Shown in pieces: positions 35,180 to 45,024 of a DNA stretch of 64,000 nucleotides. Below the pieces are notes generated by a model. The model ran no database searches. It worked only from the letters and a program-made list of their open reading frames with translations, and was not told where the DNA came from. The DNA is taken from NCBI RefSeq assembly GCF_009828065.1, contig NZ_WTYK01000009.1, positions 1 to 64,000 of the forward strand. Reading direction: 5' to 3'. Within the stretch, counting starts at the first letter, position 1, and each line of letters opens with the position of its first letter. The position numbers and the translations under genes are program-made. This stretch comes from Croceibacterium soli. GTDB lineage: Bacteria; Pseudomonadota; Alphaproteobacteria; Sphingomonadales; Sphingomonadaceae.

Positions 35180-36480
35180 GCCCGGCCCTGCGCCGCCAGA
35201 TCTGCGCGGATCGCTGCGGGAAATTCCTCGAGCAGGGGATAGGCGTCGAACGGCATGAACTGCGTGTAGAGCCCGGCGCGGAGGCCGTGCTTGCGGTCGA
35301 TGAAGCCGATCGTCCCGGCGGCGCCGGCCCAGCCGAACACGCCCTCCTCCGCGCCGCGCCCGACGCGTCCGCCGGCTCCGAAGCCCCAGGTCTTCGCGTA
35401 CTCGTCGTCCGGCGAAAGCGTGTCGGGGAAGAGGTTCGAAGTGCCCAGCCGCACCGCCCGCTCGCTCATCACCCTGGCGCCGTCGAAGGACCCGTTGCCG
35501 AGCAGCATCTCGAGGAAGCGGTCGTAATCGCGCGGCGTGCTGGCGAGACCCGCACCGCCGAAGGGAAACGGCGGCTTGTCGAGATAGACCGAGTTCTGCC
35601 CGAGGTCGATCGGCAGGAGCATCCCGCCGAGCAGGAAGTAGCCGGTCGTGAGGCGCCCGGCATCCGCCCGCGCGACCTGGAACCCAGTGTCCCGCATGCC
35701 CAGCGGATCGAAGAACCGCTCCTTCAGGAAAGCGTCGAAGCTCTGGCCGGAAACGACCTCGATCGCCCGGCCCAGCAAGTCGAGCCCCATGCCATAGCTC
35801 CAGCGCGTGCCCGGCTGGTGCACCAGCGGAAGCTCCGCCAGCCGGTCGGCGAACAGCTCCAGGCTGCCGACCGAAGTGCCCTGGAACACCGGCACGCTCT
35901 GCAGCCGGCTGACCACGCCGGGGACAATGCCGCGCTGGCGGTAAGCCTGGGCGATCGGGCCGGTCTGGATGATCCCGTAGCCGAGGCCGGCGGTATGCGT
36001 CAGCAGGTGCCGGATGGTGATCGGCCGCACCGCCGGTTCGAGATTGTCGGGGGTGATCGGCCCGTCGTAGACTTTCTGCACCTGCATGTTGCGGTACTTC
36101 GGCAAGATCTCGTGCAGCGGCTGGTCGAGGCCGAGCTTGCCTTCGTCGATCAGCATCATGGCCGCCATGCCCGTCACCGGCTTGGTCATCGAATAGATGC
36201 GGTAGATGCTGTCTGCGTCGGACCGGCGCGGCTGCGCGAACGTGTCGAGACCGCGGGCGACGACCGCCGGCTCCTCCCCGCCGAAGCCGAGCGTGGCGAC
36301 CATGTTGGCGACCTTGCGGCTGTCGACATAGCCGGCAATCAGCCGCTCGACATTGGCCCATTGCCCGCCGGATTGCGCGAGCACCGGCACGCCCCCCAGT
36401 GCGGCCCCCGCACCCAGGGCTGCGGCGCCGCCGATCCACTGGCGGCGGGTGACCATAGCGTTCCAGTCGAGCGGCTTCAT
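35176..36480 (-). CDS. Serine hydrolase of the beta-lactamase/penicillin-binding (class C) family
   Basis: 434 residues. The catalytic SxxK is SMTK in YRIYSMTKPVTGMAAMML; the YxN-type site should follow in the YGMGLDLLG region. The N-terminus has a twin-arginine-like signal (TRRQWIGGAAALGAGAALGG), so export to the periplasm by Tat is likely. Start at the ATG ending at 36480, with GGAGGG upstream; MVTRRQW (36456) is an alternative. Family members act as esterases, D-aminopeptidases or lactamases; the substrate cannot be told from sequence. It forms an overlapping unit with nudC and frnE. Confidence 0.87.
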   Translation of the reverse strand: MKPLDWNAMVTRRQWIGGAAALGAGAALGGVPVLAQSGGQWANVERLIAGYVDSRKVANMVATLGFGGEEPAVVARGLDTFAQPRRSDADSIYRIYSMTKPVTGMAAMMLIDEGKLGLDQPLHEILPKYRNMQVQKVYDGPITPDNLEPAVRPITIRHLLTHTAGLGYGIIQTGPIAQAYRQRGIVPGVVSRLQSVPVFQGTSVGSLELFADRLAELPLVHQPGTRWSYGMGLDLLGRAIEVVSGQSFDAFLKERFFDPLGMRDTGFQVARADAGRLTTGYFLLGGMLLPIDLGQNSVYLDKPPFPFGGAGLASTPRDYDRFLEMLLGNGSFDGARVMSERAVRLGTSNLFPDTLSPDDEYAKTWGFGAGGRVGRGAEEGVFGWAGAAGTIGFIDRKHGLRAGLYTQFMPFDAYPLLEEFPAAIRADLAAQGRA

Positions 36481-36605
36481 CGGCGTGTCCCTCCAGTCGA
36501 ATCCGCCGCTCCATCGGGCGAACGGCGTGAATAGCAGCTTAGCGGCCCCGCGCCGGCGATAAAGCCGTCCTTGCATCCACCGGCTGTGTTATGCATACAA
36601 GACAC

Positions 36606-36827
36606 ATGCTCAACCTGCTTTCGATCCTGACCGGATTGCTGTCCCTGGTGATCGTGATCCCTTCGCAGATCCCCCTGCTCGGCTGGGGCAACTGGCTGGC
36701 ACTGCCGCTGATCGCCGTCGGGGTCGTGCTCGGCGCGCTGTCGTCGAAGAACACCGGCCGCAACTTCTGCCTGATCGTGTTCGCCGTCGCGGCAATCCGC
36801 CTGATGATCGGCGGCGGGATCATCTGA
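36606..36827 (+). CDS. Small membrane protein, unknown function
   Basis: 73 residues from ATG 36606; ATG 36591 would add five. Three short hydrophobic segments (LLSILTGLLSLVIVIP, LALPLIAVGVVLGAL, FCLIVFAVAAIRLMIGG) suggest an inner-membrane protein. The pattern is protein-like, and I recall similar small proteins in sphingomonads, but I assign no function. No strong ribosome site is visible. Confidence 0.65.
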   Translation: MLNLLSILTGLLSLVIVIPSQIPLLGWGNWLALPLIAVGVVLGALSSKNTGRNFCLIVFAVAAIRLMIGGGII

Positions 36828-36833
36828 TCCAAC

Positions 36834-36965
36834 TCCTCCCCGGCACGGGGAGGTGGCGCCGGCCGTAGGCCGGTGACGGAGGGGGCCCACCTCCTGGTGC
36901 GTGGTGCCTGCGGCGGGCCCCCTCCACCATGCTTCGCATGGTCCCCCTCCCCGTTCCGGGGAGGA
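36834..36965. repeat. Compound inverted repeat, family A, copy 1 of a pair
   Basis: About 132 bases. Both ends are CCTCCCC/GGGGAGG hairpins; inside are GCCGGCCGTAGGCCGG, a central block with GGGGGCCCACCTCCTGGTGC, and ACCATGCTTCGCATGGT. A near-identical copy begins 256 bases later. Noncoding. Confidence 0.8.
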
Positions 36966-37089
36966 TTATTACTCACGCGAAGGCGCGAAGGATTGTGCTG
37001 ATCCCTTCATGGCTTCGTGGCTTCGTGTGATCAAAAAGGACTCACACGAAGACACGAAGACACGAAGATGTCTTGCCAGGTCTCCAAAT
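36966..37089. repeat. Spacer with short CGAAG-type tandem repeats
   Basis: Between the two compound repeats. It contains GCGAAGGCGCGAAGG and a run of the unit ACACGAAG about three times (37041-37068), together with an inverted match around TTCGTGGCTTCGTGTG. I see no gene here. Confidence 0.6.
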
Positions 37090-37221
37090 CCTCCCCGGGA
37101 CGGGGAGGTGGCGCCGGCCACAGGCCGGTGACGGAGGGGGCCCGCCTCCTGGTGCGTGGTGCCTGTGGCGGGCCCCCTCCACCGCGCTGCGCGCGGTCCC
37201 CCTCCCCGTCCCGGGGAGGAT
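37090..37221. repeat. Compound inverted repeat, family A, copy 2 of a pair
   Basis: About 132 bases, close in sequence to 36834-36965 and in the same orientation, with hairpin ends CCTCCCCGGGACGGGGAGG and CCTCCCCGTCCCGGGGAGG. It ends two bases before the mutY stop and could terminate it. Confidence 0.8.
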
Positions 37222-37223
37222 TT

Positions 37224-38264
<1,041 letters not shown>

Positions 38265-38293
38265 GCGGCGGCTATGGCATGGCGGGGGCGATC

Positions 38294-38878
38294 ATGGAAC
38301 GGGACGAAGACAAGCCGGAAGGCAAGAAGGCGAAGGCCCAGGCAAAGCAGCCGAAGGCTAAAGTCTGGGAGCGCCCGCGCGGCGGCCAGGCGAAGCCGAT
38401 CGCCGACCTTATGCCGCAGATCGGCCGCGCCGCGTTCCGCCGGTTCGGCTTCGTGCAAAGCTCGGTCGTCACCCGCTGGCCGGAGATCGTCGGCGAGCGC
38501 CATGCGCGCGTCTGCATGCCCGAATCGATCCGCTTCCCGCCGGGGGAGAAAAGCGAAGGGATCATGCAGCTGGTCGTGCTGCCGGCTCATGCGCCGCTGA
38601 TCCAGCACGTGATCCCGGAGATCATCGAGCGGGTGAACCGCTTCTTTGGCTACAAGGCCGTGGTCAGGGTCAAGCTGCGGCAAGGCGCGGTTAAGCCGCG
38701 CCGGGCCACCGACGGCACCGAGGATCGCCCCAAGGCGCCGGTGTCGCTCAAGCCGATCCCGATCGAGCTCGGCGAAAGCCTCCGCGACATCGGCGATCCG
38801 GAGCTGCGCACCGTGCTGGAATCGCTCGCCCGAAGCCTCGGAGCCCAGGGCAACGGAAAGAAGGACGAACAGGGATGA
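38294..38878 (+). CDS. DUF721 (DciA-like) family protein
   Basis: 194 residues. A Lys/Glu-rich N-terminal tail precedes the DUF721 core (FGFVQSSVVTRWPEIVGERH). DciA, the studied member, loads the replicative helicase in bacteria that lack DnaC; this longer alphaproteobacterial form has not been studied to my knowledge. ATG 38294 is preferred; ATG 38279 is also in frame. It overlaps the next gene by four bases (ATGA). Confidence 0.85.
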   Translation: MERDEDKPEGKKAKAQAKQPKAKVWERPRGGQAKPIADLMPQIGRAAFRRFGFVQSSVVTRWPEIVGERHARVCMPESIRFPPGEKSEGIMQLVVLPAHAPLIQHVIPEIIERVNRFFGYKAVVRVKLRQGAVKPRRATDGTEDRPKAPVSLKPIPIELGESLRDIGDPELRTVLESLARSLGAQGNGKKDEQG

Positions 38879-39549
38879 AGAAGCTCGCGATCCTGGCCGC
38901 ACTGCTCGCGGCCATCCCCTTGACCGCCGTAACGGCGCAGAACTGGCTCGGCACGACAGCCGCCACCAGCGGCGGGCACCGGCTGGGCAATCCCCAGGCG
39001 AAGACCAAGCTGATCGAGTTCGTCAGCTACACCTGCCCGCATTGCGGCAAGTTCTTCAAGGAAGCCGACGGGCCGATCAAAGTGGCGCTGGTGCAGCCGG
39101 GGAAAGTCTCGGTCGAGATCCGCCACTTCATCCGCGATCCGATCGACCTGACCGCGGTGGTCCTGGCGAACTGCGGCGACAAGGCCAAGTTCTTCGGCAA
39201 TCACGAGATGTTCTTCAGCCGCCAGGAACAGTGGCTGAGCAAGGCCCAAGGCGCCGCCCGTTCGCAGCAGCAGCGCTGGACCAGCGGCACCGTGCCGGAA
39301 CGGCTGCGGGCGATCTCGAGCGACCTCGGCTTTTACGAGATGATGGAGCGCCGCGGCTACACCCGTGCGCAAGTCGATCGCTGCCTGGGCGACCAGGCGA
39401 AGATCGACGCTCTGGTCGGCCAGGCCCAGGCCGACAGGACGCAGTACAAGGTGAATGGGACACCCAGCTTCGTCGTCAACGGCAAGCTGCTCGAAGGCGT
39501 GCACCAGTGGTCGGACCTGCAGAAGGCGCTCGCCTCCGCGGACAAGTAG
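38875..39549 (+). CDS. DsbA-family thiol:disulfide oxidoreductase, periplasmic
   Basis: 224 residues with a signal peptide (LAILAALLAAIPLTAVTAQ) and the active site CPHC (Cys54-Cys57) in FVSYTCPHCGKF. The cis-Pro loop is VNGTPSFVVNGKLLEG. It introduces or shuffles disulfides in exported proteins. Its start overlaps the DUF721 stop. A second DsbA-like gene follows at 117 bases. Confidence 0.9.
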   Translation: MKKLAILAALLAAIPLTAVTAQNWLGTTAATSGGHRLGNPQAKTKLIEFVSYTCPHCGKFFKEADGPIKVALVQPGKVSVEIRHFIRDPIDLTAVVLANCGDKAKFFGNHEMFFSRQEQWLSKAQGAARSQQQRWTSGTVPERLRAISSDLGFYEMMERRGYTRAQVDRCLGDQAKIDALVGQAQADRTQYKVNGTPSFVVNGKLLEGVHQWSDLQKALASADK

Positions 39550-39666
39550 GGCGCCGACATGGGATAACCCTGTGCAAAAGGAGGGCCGCGGTGGTTACCG
39601 TGGTTTGACGGGGGCCCGGGCTGGGCTAGCCTGCACGCTGGAATTCTTGCCGGATAGGATTTTGCC

Positions 39667-40416
39667 ATGACCGCGCTTCGCCGTATCGCTCTCACCGCCG
39701 TCGCCGCCCCGCTGGCGCTCGCCCTCGCCGCCTGCGGCTCCGACGAGCAGGCCACCGAAGGCGCGCCGAAGGGCGAGCCGATCGCCGCCGTCCCCGCCCC
39801 CGCCGGCACGAGCTGGGTCGAGACCGCCGCCGTCACCCCGGAAGACGGATACCGGATCGGCAACCCGGACGCGCCGCTCAAGCTGGTCGAATACGCCAGC
39901 CACACCTGCCCGGCCTGCGCCGCGTTCTCGACCTCGGCGGTCGCCGAGCTGGACGAGTACGTCGCGAAGGGCGTGGTCAGCTACGAGATCCGCAACCAGG
40001 TCCACAACGCGCTCGACCTGACGCTGGCGATGCTGATGCGTTGCGGCGCGCCCGAGACGTTCCACCCGCTGGCCAACCAGGTCTGGGCCAACCTCGACCA
40101 GGTGATGAACACCGCCCAGCAGAACGAAGCGGCGCTGAACCAGGCCATGCAGGCGCAGGACGCCACCCGCTTCCAGAAGATCGCCGATGCCGCCGGCTTG
40201 CTGGACTTCTTCGCAGCGCGCGGGATCAGCCGCGACCAGGCGATGCAGTGCCTGGCCGATCCGGCCAAGGGCGAGGCGATCCTGCAGCGTTCGCAGGCCC
40301 AGTCGGAGGAACTGGAAGTGACCGGCACGCCAACCTTCTTCCTCAATGGCAGCAAGCTCGAAGGAAGCAACTGGGCGGAAATCGAGCCGATCCTGCAGAA
40401 CGCCGGCGCTCGCTAG
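39667..40416 (+). CDS. DsbA-like thioredoxin-fold lipoprotein
   Basis: 249 residues. A lipoprotein signal ends in LALAAC (Cys23), so the protein is likely membrane-anchored in the periplasm. Thioredoxin-fold active site CPAC (Cys81-Cys84) in EYASHTCPACAAF, cis-Pro loop VTGTPTFFLNGSKLEG. It is a paralogue of the preceding gene, and both precede smc. A different active-site dipeptide (PA against PH) suggests a different redox potential or partner. Confidence 0.88.
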   Translation: MTALRRIALTAVAAPLALALAACGSDEQATEGAPKGEPIAAVPAPAGTSWVETAAVTPEDGYRIGNPDAPLKLVEYASHTCPACAAFSTSAVAELDEYVAKGVVSYEIRNQVHNALDLTLAMLMRCGAPETFHPLANQVWANLDQVMNTAQQNEAALNQAMQAQDATRFQKIADAAGLLDFFAARGISRDQAMQCLADPAKGEAILQRSQAQSEELEVTGTPTFFLNGSKLEGSNWAEIEPILQNAGAR

Positions 40417-40444
40417 GGCGCCGGGCGGAGGGGAACCCGGCGCG

Positions 40445-43400
40445 ATGCTCTTCAGGAAGCTCAAGCTTGCGGGCTTCAAGAGCTTCGTCGAGCCCGCCGA
40501 ACTGCGCATCGAGCCGGGGCTGACCGGCGTCGTCGGGCCGAACGGCTGCGGCAAGTCCAACCTGCTGGAAGCGATCCGCTGGGTGATGGGCGAAAACTCG
40601 CCCAAGTCCCTGCGGTCCGGCGGGATGGAGGACGTGATCTTCGCCGGGACCGCGCAGCGCCCGCCGCGGTCTTTCGCCGAAGTCGTGCTCGATGCGGTCG
40701 GTGCCGATGGCGAGGAGCTGCAGGTGACCCGCCGGATCGAGCGCGGGGCCGGCAGCGCATACCGGGTCAACGGACGGGACGTGCGCGCCAAGGACGTGGC
40801 GCTGGTGTTCGCCGATGCGGCCACGGGGGCGCACTCGCCGGCCCTCGTCAGCCAGGGCAAGATCGCCGCGGTGATCGCCGCCAAGCCGGCCGAGCGGCGG
40901 ATGATGCTGGAAGAGGCGGCGGGCATTGCCGGCCTCCACGTCCGCCGGCGCGACGCCGAAGGCAAGCTGCGCCAGACCGAGGCCAACCTCGCCCGGCTCG
41001 AGGACCTGATGGCCGGGCTCGACAGCCAGATTTCCTCCCTTCGCCGCCAGGCCAAGCAGGCGGAGCGGTACAAGGCGCTCAGCGCCCAGATCCGCGTCGC
41101 CGAAGCGCGGCTGCTGTTCGCCCGCTGGCGCGATGCCGCCGCCGCGGCCGACGTGGCGCGGGAACAGGCCAAGGGCGCCAACGCGAAGGTCGACGCCGCC
41201 AAGCAGGCGGCGGACTCGGCGCAGAAGGCGCAGCATGCTCTCGCGGCGAAGCTTACCGAAGCACGCGACGTCCTGGCCGACCGGCGCGACGACGCCAGCG
41301 CACACGGCCACCGCATGGCGGCGCTTACCAGCCAGCTCGAGGCGGCCGAGCAGAGGCTCGCCGATCTCGACCGGCAGACGGCGCAGCTCGAGGCCGACCG
41401 CGGCGAGGCCGACCGGATGACCACCGACGCCGCCGGGGCGCTCAAGCGGCTCCAGGCCGAGCTGGAGGCGGGGGAGAAGGCGCTAGCCGCCGACGAAGCG
41501 CGGCGGCCCGAGTTCGCCGCGAAGGCCGAGGATGCGGAGCGAGCCGCGCGGGCGGCCGAGCTGGCGCTGGCGAAGGCGACCGCCGACCACGCGGGCGTCG
41601 AGGCCGAGTGGCGTGTGGCCGAGGCGGCAGTCGCGCAGGTGCAGTCGCGGCTCGACCGGCTGGCCGGCGAAGTGCGGCGGCAGGAGGAAGCGCGCGCGGC
41701 GCTGACGCAGCAAGGCGATCCCGCTGCGGCGGTTCTCGAAGCCAAGCATGCGGCGGAGGCGGCGGCGGCCAGAGTGACGCACTTGCGCGCCGATCTCGAG
41801 GCGATGCAGGCGCGCAAGGAGACGCTGGCCGAGAAGCGGGACGAGATCTCGAGCGCGCTGTCCGGCGCGCGGGCCGAACTGGCGGGCGTAGAGCGGGAGT
41901 ACAACGCGCTCGTCCGGGACCGCGAGGCCCGGGCCAAGCAGGCGAGCAACCGGCATGGCCTGCCGGCGGCGCTCGACCGGGTAAAGGCGGAGCGTGGCTA
42001 CGAGCGGGCGCTGGCGGCGGTGCTGGGGCGTGATGCCAAGGCCCCGCTGGGCTCGCCCGAGGCGCCCTCCGAGGGGCGGTTCTGGACAGGTTCCGAAGCC
42101 CCGACCAGGGTCCCGGACAGCCTTGCCAATCACGTGCCTTCCTGCCCGCCCGAGCTGGCTGCGCGGCTGGCGCTGGTGCACGTTGTGGACAGCGAGGACG
42201 GGCGCGCGCTCAAGCCGGGCGAGTGGCTGGTCACCAAGGCCGGGGCGCTGCGCCGGTGGGACGGGTTCATCGCGCGCGGCGAAGGCGCGGCGGAAGCGGC
42301 GCGGCTGGAGGCGGAGAACCGCCTTGCGGATCTTGAGCAGGAGCTTCCCGCTCTGAGGGCTGCCGCCGAGCAGGCCCAGAAGGCGCACGACGAGATCCAG
42401 TCGGCGCTCGGCGAACTGCAGCGCGGGCTGGTCGCCGCCGAGCGGGACGTCACGCAAGCATCGGAAGCAGAGCGCCAGGCGCTGCGCTCGCTCGACCAGG
42501 CCGAAGCCGCGCGGGAGCGGATGGCGGCGCGGATCGAGCAGATCGACGCGGCCACGAAGGACCTCTCCGAGCAGCGGGCGCAGGCGGAAACCGAGCTCAA
42601 GGCCGCGGAGAAGAAGCGCACCGCCCTGCCCGACCCGGAAAGCGGGCGCGCTTCGCTCAGCGCGGCCCAGGCCCGGCACGAGGCGGCGCGCACGGCGCTG
42701 CAGGCCGCGCTCGGCGCCCTCGCCGCGCACGACCAGGCGCTCGCGGTAGCGCGGGAGCGAACCGGAACGCAGCGCGCAGACATCAAGGGCTGGGAAATGC
42801 GCGCCGGCGATGCCGCCCGCCGCCTGGCCGACATGGAGCGCCGCTTCGAAGAGATCGCCACCGAGCGCGCGATCACCGCCGCCAAGCCCGAGGGGCTGAT
42901 GCGCGAGATCGAGCAAGGCGATGCCGTGCGCGCCCGGCTGACCGAAGAGCTGGCGAAAGCCGAAGCGGCGGTCGCTTCCATCACCGAAGAGGCCAAAGCC
43001 GCCGACAAGGCGCTCGCCGATGCCAACGAGGCGCTGTCCTCCGCCCGCGAGAACCGCGCCGGCGCCGCCGCGCGCGCGGAGAACGAGGAGCAGCGGCGCG
43101 AGGAGATGGCCCGCCTATCGGGCGAGCGCTTCCAGTGCCCGCCCCCGCTGCTCACCGGCCGTTTCGAGTTCGACGGCGAGGCGGTGAAGGACTCGGCCGC
43201 CGAGAGCGAGGAAATGGACCGCCTGGTCGCCAGCCGCGAGCGGATCGGCCCGGTCAACCTCGTCGCAGCCGACGAGCTCGCCAAGCTGGAGGAAGAGCAC
43301 GGCTCCAGCGCCGCCGAACAGGCCGAACTGGCCGAGGCCGTGCACCGCCTGCGCGGCTCCATCGGCAGCCTCAACCGCGAAGGGCGCGAGCGCCTGCGCG

Positions 43401-43870
43401 CCGCGTTCGAGGCAGTCGACGGCCACTTCCGCCGTCTGTTCACCCGCCTGTTCGAAGGCGGGCAGGCGCACCTCGCGCTGGTCGACAGCGACGATCCGCT
43501 CGACGCGGGTCTGGAGATTTTCGCCCAGCCGCCCGGCAAGCGGCTCCAGTCGCTCACCTTGCTATCGGGCGGGGAGCAGGCGCTGACGGCGATCGCGCTG
43601 ATCTTCGCCTTGTTCCTCACCAACCCCGCACCGATCTGCGTGCTCGACGAAGTCGACGCGCCGCTCGACGACGCCAATATCGACCGCTTCTGCGACCTGC
43701 TCGACGCGATGGTGAAGGAAACCCAGACCCGCTACCTGATCGTCACCCACAACGCCGTGACGATGAGCCGGATGCACCGCCTGTTCGGCGTGACGATGGT
43801 CGAGAAAGGCGTCAGCCGCCTGGTCAGCGTCGATCTCGGCGGCGCGGAGGAACTGCTGGCCGCCGAGTGA
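40445..43870 (+). CDS. smc: Chromosome segregation protein SMC
   Basis: 1141 residues. ATP-dependent condensin subunit that organises and separates chromosomes. Walker A GPNGCGKSN (residues 31-39) at the N-terminus; two long Ala/Glu/Arg-rich coiled coils; a hinge around residues 505-620 (GLPAALDRVKAERGYERALA); the ABC signature LLSGGEQALTAIALIFALFL and Walker B CVLDEVDAPLDDAN at the C-terminus. ATG 40445 lies 28 bases after the DsbA-like gene. ScpA and ScpB are not in the window. Confidence 0.96.
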   Translation: MLFRKLKLAGFKSFVEPAELRIEPGLTGVVGPNGCGKSNLLEAIRWVMGENSPKSLRSGGMEDVIFAGTAQRPPRSFAEVVLDAVGADGEELQVTRRIERGAGSAYRVNGRDVRAKDVALVFADAATGAHSPALVSQGKIAAVIAAKPAERRMMLEEAAGIAGLHVRRRDAEGKLRQTEANLARLEDLMAGLDSQISSLRRQAKQAERYKALSAQIRVAEARLLFARWRDAAAAADVAREQAKGANAKVDAAKQAADSAQKAQHALAAKLTEARDVLADRRDDASAHGHRMAALTSQLEAAEQRLADLDRQTAQLEADRGEADRMTTDAAGALKRLQAELEAGEKALAADEARRPEFAAKAEDAERAARAAELALAKATADHAGVEAEWRVAEAAVAQVQSRLDRLAGEVRRQEEARAALTQQGDPAAAVLEAKHAAEAAAARVTHLRADLEAMQARKETLAEKRDEISSALSGARAELAGVEREYNALVRDREARAKQASNRHGLPAALDRVKAERGYERALAAVLGRDAKAPLGSPEAPSEGRFWTGSEAPTRVPDSLANHVPSCPPELAARLALVHVVDSEDGRALKPGEWLVTKAGALRRWDGFIARGEGAAEAARLEAENRLADLEQELPALRAAAEQAQKAHDEIQSALGELQRGLVAAERDVTQASEAERQALRSLDQAEAARERMAARIEQIDAATKDLSEQRAQAETELKAAEKKRTALPDPESGRASLSAAQARHEAARTALQAALGALAAHDQALAVARERTGTQRADIKGWEMRAGDAARRLADMERRFEEIATERAITAAKPEGLMREIEQGDAVRARLTEELAKAEAAVASITEEAKAADKALADANEALSSARENRAGAAARAENEEQRREEMARLSGERFQCPPPLLTGRFEFDGEAVKDSAAESEEMDRLVASRERIGPVNLVAADELAKLEEEHGSSAAEQAELAEAVHRLRGSIGSLNREGRERLRAAFEAVDGHFRRLFTRLFEGGQAHLALVDSDDPLDAGLEIFAQPPGKRLQSLTLLSGGEQALTAIALIFALFLTNPAPICVLDEVDAPLDDANIDRFCDLLDAMVKETQTRYLIVTHNAVTMSRMHRLFGVTMVEKGVSRLVSVDLGGAEELLAAE

Positions 43871-43887
43871 TGCAGGGTTGAAAAGAT

Positions 43888-44006
43888 CCTCCCCTGCAAG
43901 GGGAGGTGGCAGCCCGCAGGGCTGACGGAGGGGTGTACCCGCTAGCGGCGACACCCCTCCACCACCCGCTTCGCGGGCGGTCCCCCTCCCCTTACAGGGG
44001 GGGACT
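43888..44006. repeat. Compound inverted repeat, family A
   Basis: CCTCCCCTGCAAGGGGAGG at the left and CCCCCTCCCCTTACAGGGGG at the right flank an inner hairpin (CCACCCGCTTCGCGGGCGG). It lies between convergent smc and a DUF4383 gene, where it may end both transcripts. Confidence 0.75.
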
Positions 44007-44020
44007 GGTTCGCATCAGCC

Positions 44021-44431
44021 TCAGCGGCGGACGTCGCCTTCGCGCTTGATGAAGCCGAAGTAGGCGGCGCCGGCGGCGAGGATCACGTGGAGCCAGATGT
44101 CGTGGCCGTAGAGCGGGACCAGCCCGAAGGTGGTCCACAGGCGCGCGGCCGGGATCAGGCCCATGATCACGAACAGCGAGTAGATGATCGCGGTCGCCTT
44201 GGCATAGCCGCGGGCGGCACCGAGGCTGCGGGCGGCGAGCAGGCCCCAGAGGCCGAAAGCAATGTGCACGAGGTTGTGCAGCAGGTTCACCGGGAACAGG
44301 CCGAGTTCGAGGCCGAGGCCGGCCTCCATCGTCACGTCGGGATGGGTGTGCGGCTCAACAAACAGGAAGCCGCCAATACCGATCAGGAGGAACAGGATAC
44401 CCCAGATCATCGCAAATCTTTGGACAGTCAT
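44021..44431 (-). CDS. DUF4383 family membrane protein
   Basis: 136 residues with four membrane segments (FAMIWGILFLLIGIGGFLFV, LLHNLVHIAFGLWGLLAA, IIYSLFVIMGLIPA, WLHVILAAGAAYFGF). The NLVHIAFGLWGL and GHDIWLHVIL segments fit DUF4383. Function unknown. The ATG at 44431 has GAGGAGAG upstream. Confidence 0.8.
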   Translation of the reverse strand: MTVQRFAMIWGILFLLIGIGGFLFVEPHTHPDVTMEAGLGLELGLFPVNLLHNLVHIAFGLWGLLAARSLGAARGYAKATAIIYSLFVIMGLIPAARLWTTFGLVPLYGHDIWLHVILAAGAAYFGFIKREGDVRR

Positions 44432-44541
44432 GCCACTCTCCTCGATGCCAGACGGCAGCCCCCTCCGGACAGGAGCCTCGACCGTGAGCTATCCCCAGGC
44501 GAACGACGCAAGCAGGATCGGGTTCCTGAACCGTTGTTCAG

Positions 44542-45024
44542 TCAGAGCTCCAGGTACATCACCAGTGCATCGACATACTCGCCTTCGGGAAGCCGGAACG
44601 CGCCGGGCAGGCGGCCGACGATGCCGAAGCCGAGCGAGGACCACAACCTCACGGCCCGCTCGTTCGTGCCGACCACGAAGTTGAACTGCATCGCCCGAAA
44701 TCCCCGCTCCCGCGCATGGACCAGCGAATGCTCGGCCATCCGGCGCGCCACGCCCCGCCCGCGGGCGGCTTCGCCGGTCATGTAGCCGCAGTTGCAGACG
44801 TGCGCTCCGCCCCCGGCCTGGTTCGCCCGCATGTAGTAAGTGCCCACCACCGCGCCGTCGTGCTCGGCGACGAAGGTCTCCTTCTCGGCGGACGTCCAGT
44901 AGGCCAGCGCATCGGCTTCGCTCATGTCGCCGTCCAGCGCATAAGTGCGCCCTTCCCGGATCACCGGCATGACGATGCGGAGGATCGCCTCCGCGTCGCC
45001 GGGTCCGGCTGGTCGTATGATCAT
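44542..45024 (-). CDS. GNAT family N-acetyltransferase
   Basis: 160 residues. The acetyl-CoA loop is TGEAARGRGVARRMAEHSL and the terminal motif RLWSSLGFGIVGRLPGAF. The substrate is unknown. Its ATG overlaps the stop of the upstream methyltransferase gene by four bases (ATGA), so the two are one translational unit. Confidence 0.87.
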   Translation of the reverse strand: MIIRPAGPGDAEAILRIVMPVIREGRTYALDGDMSEADALAYWTSAEKETFVAEHDGAVVGTYYMRANQAGGGAHVCNCGYMTGEAARGRGVARRMAEHSLVHARERGFRAMQFNFVVGTNERAVRLWSSLGFGIVGRLPGAFRLPEGEYVDALVMYLEL

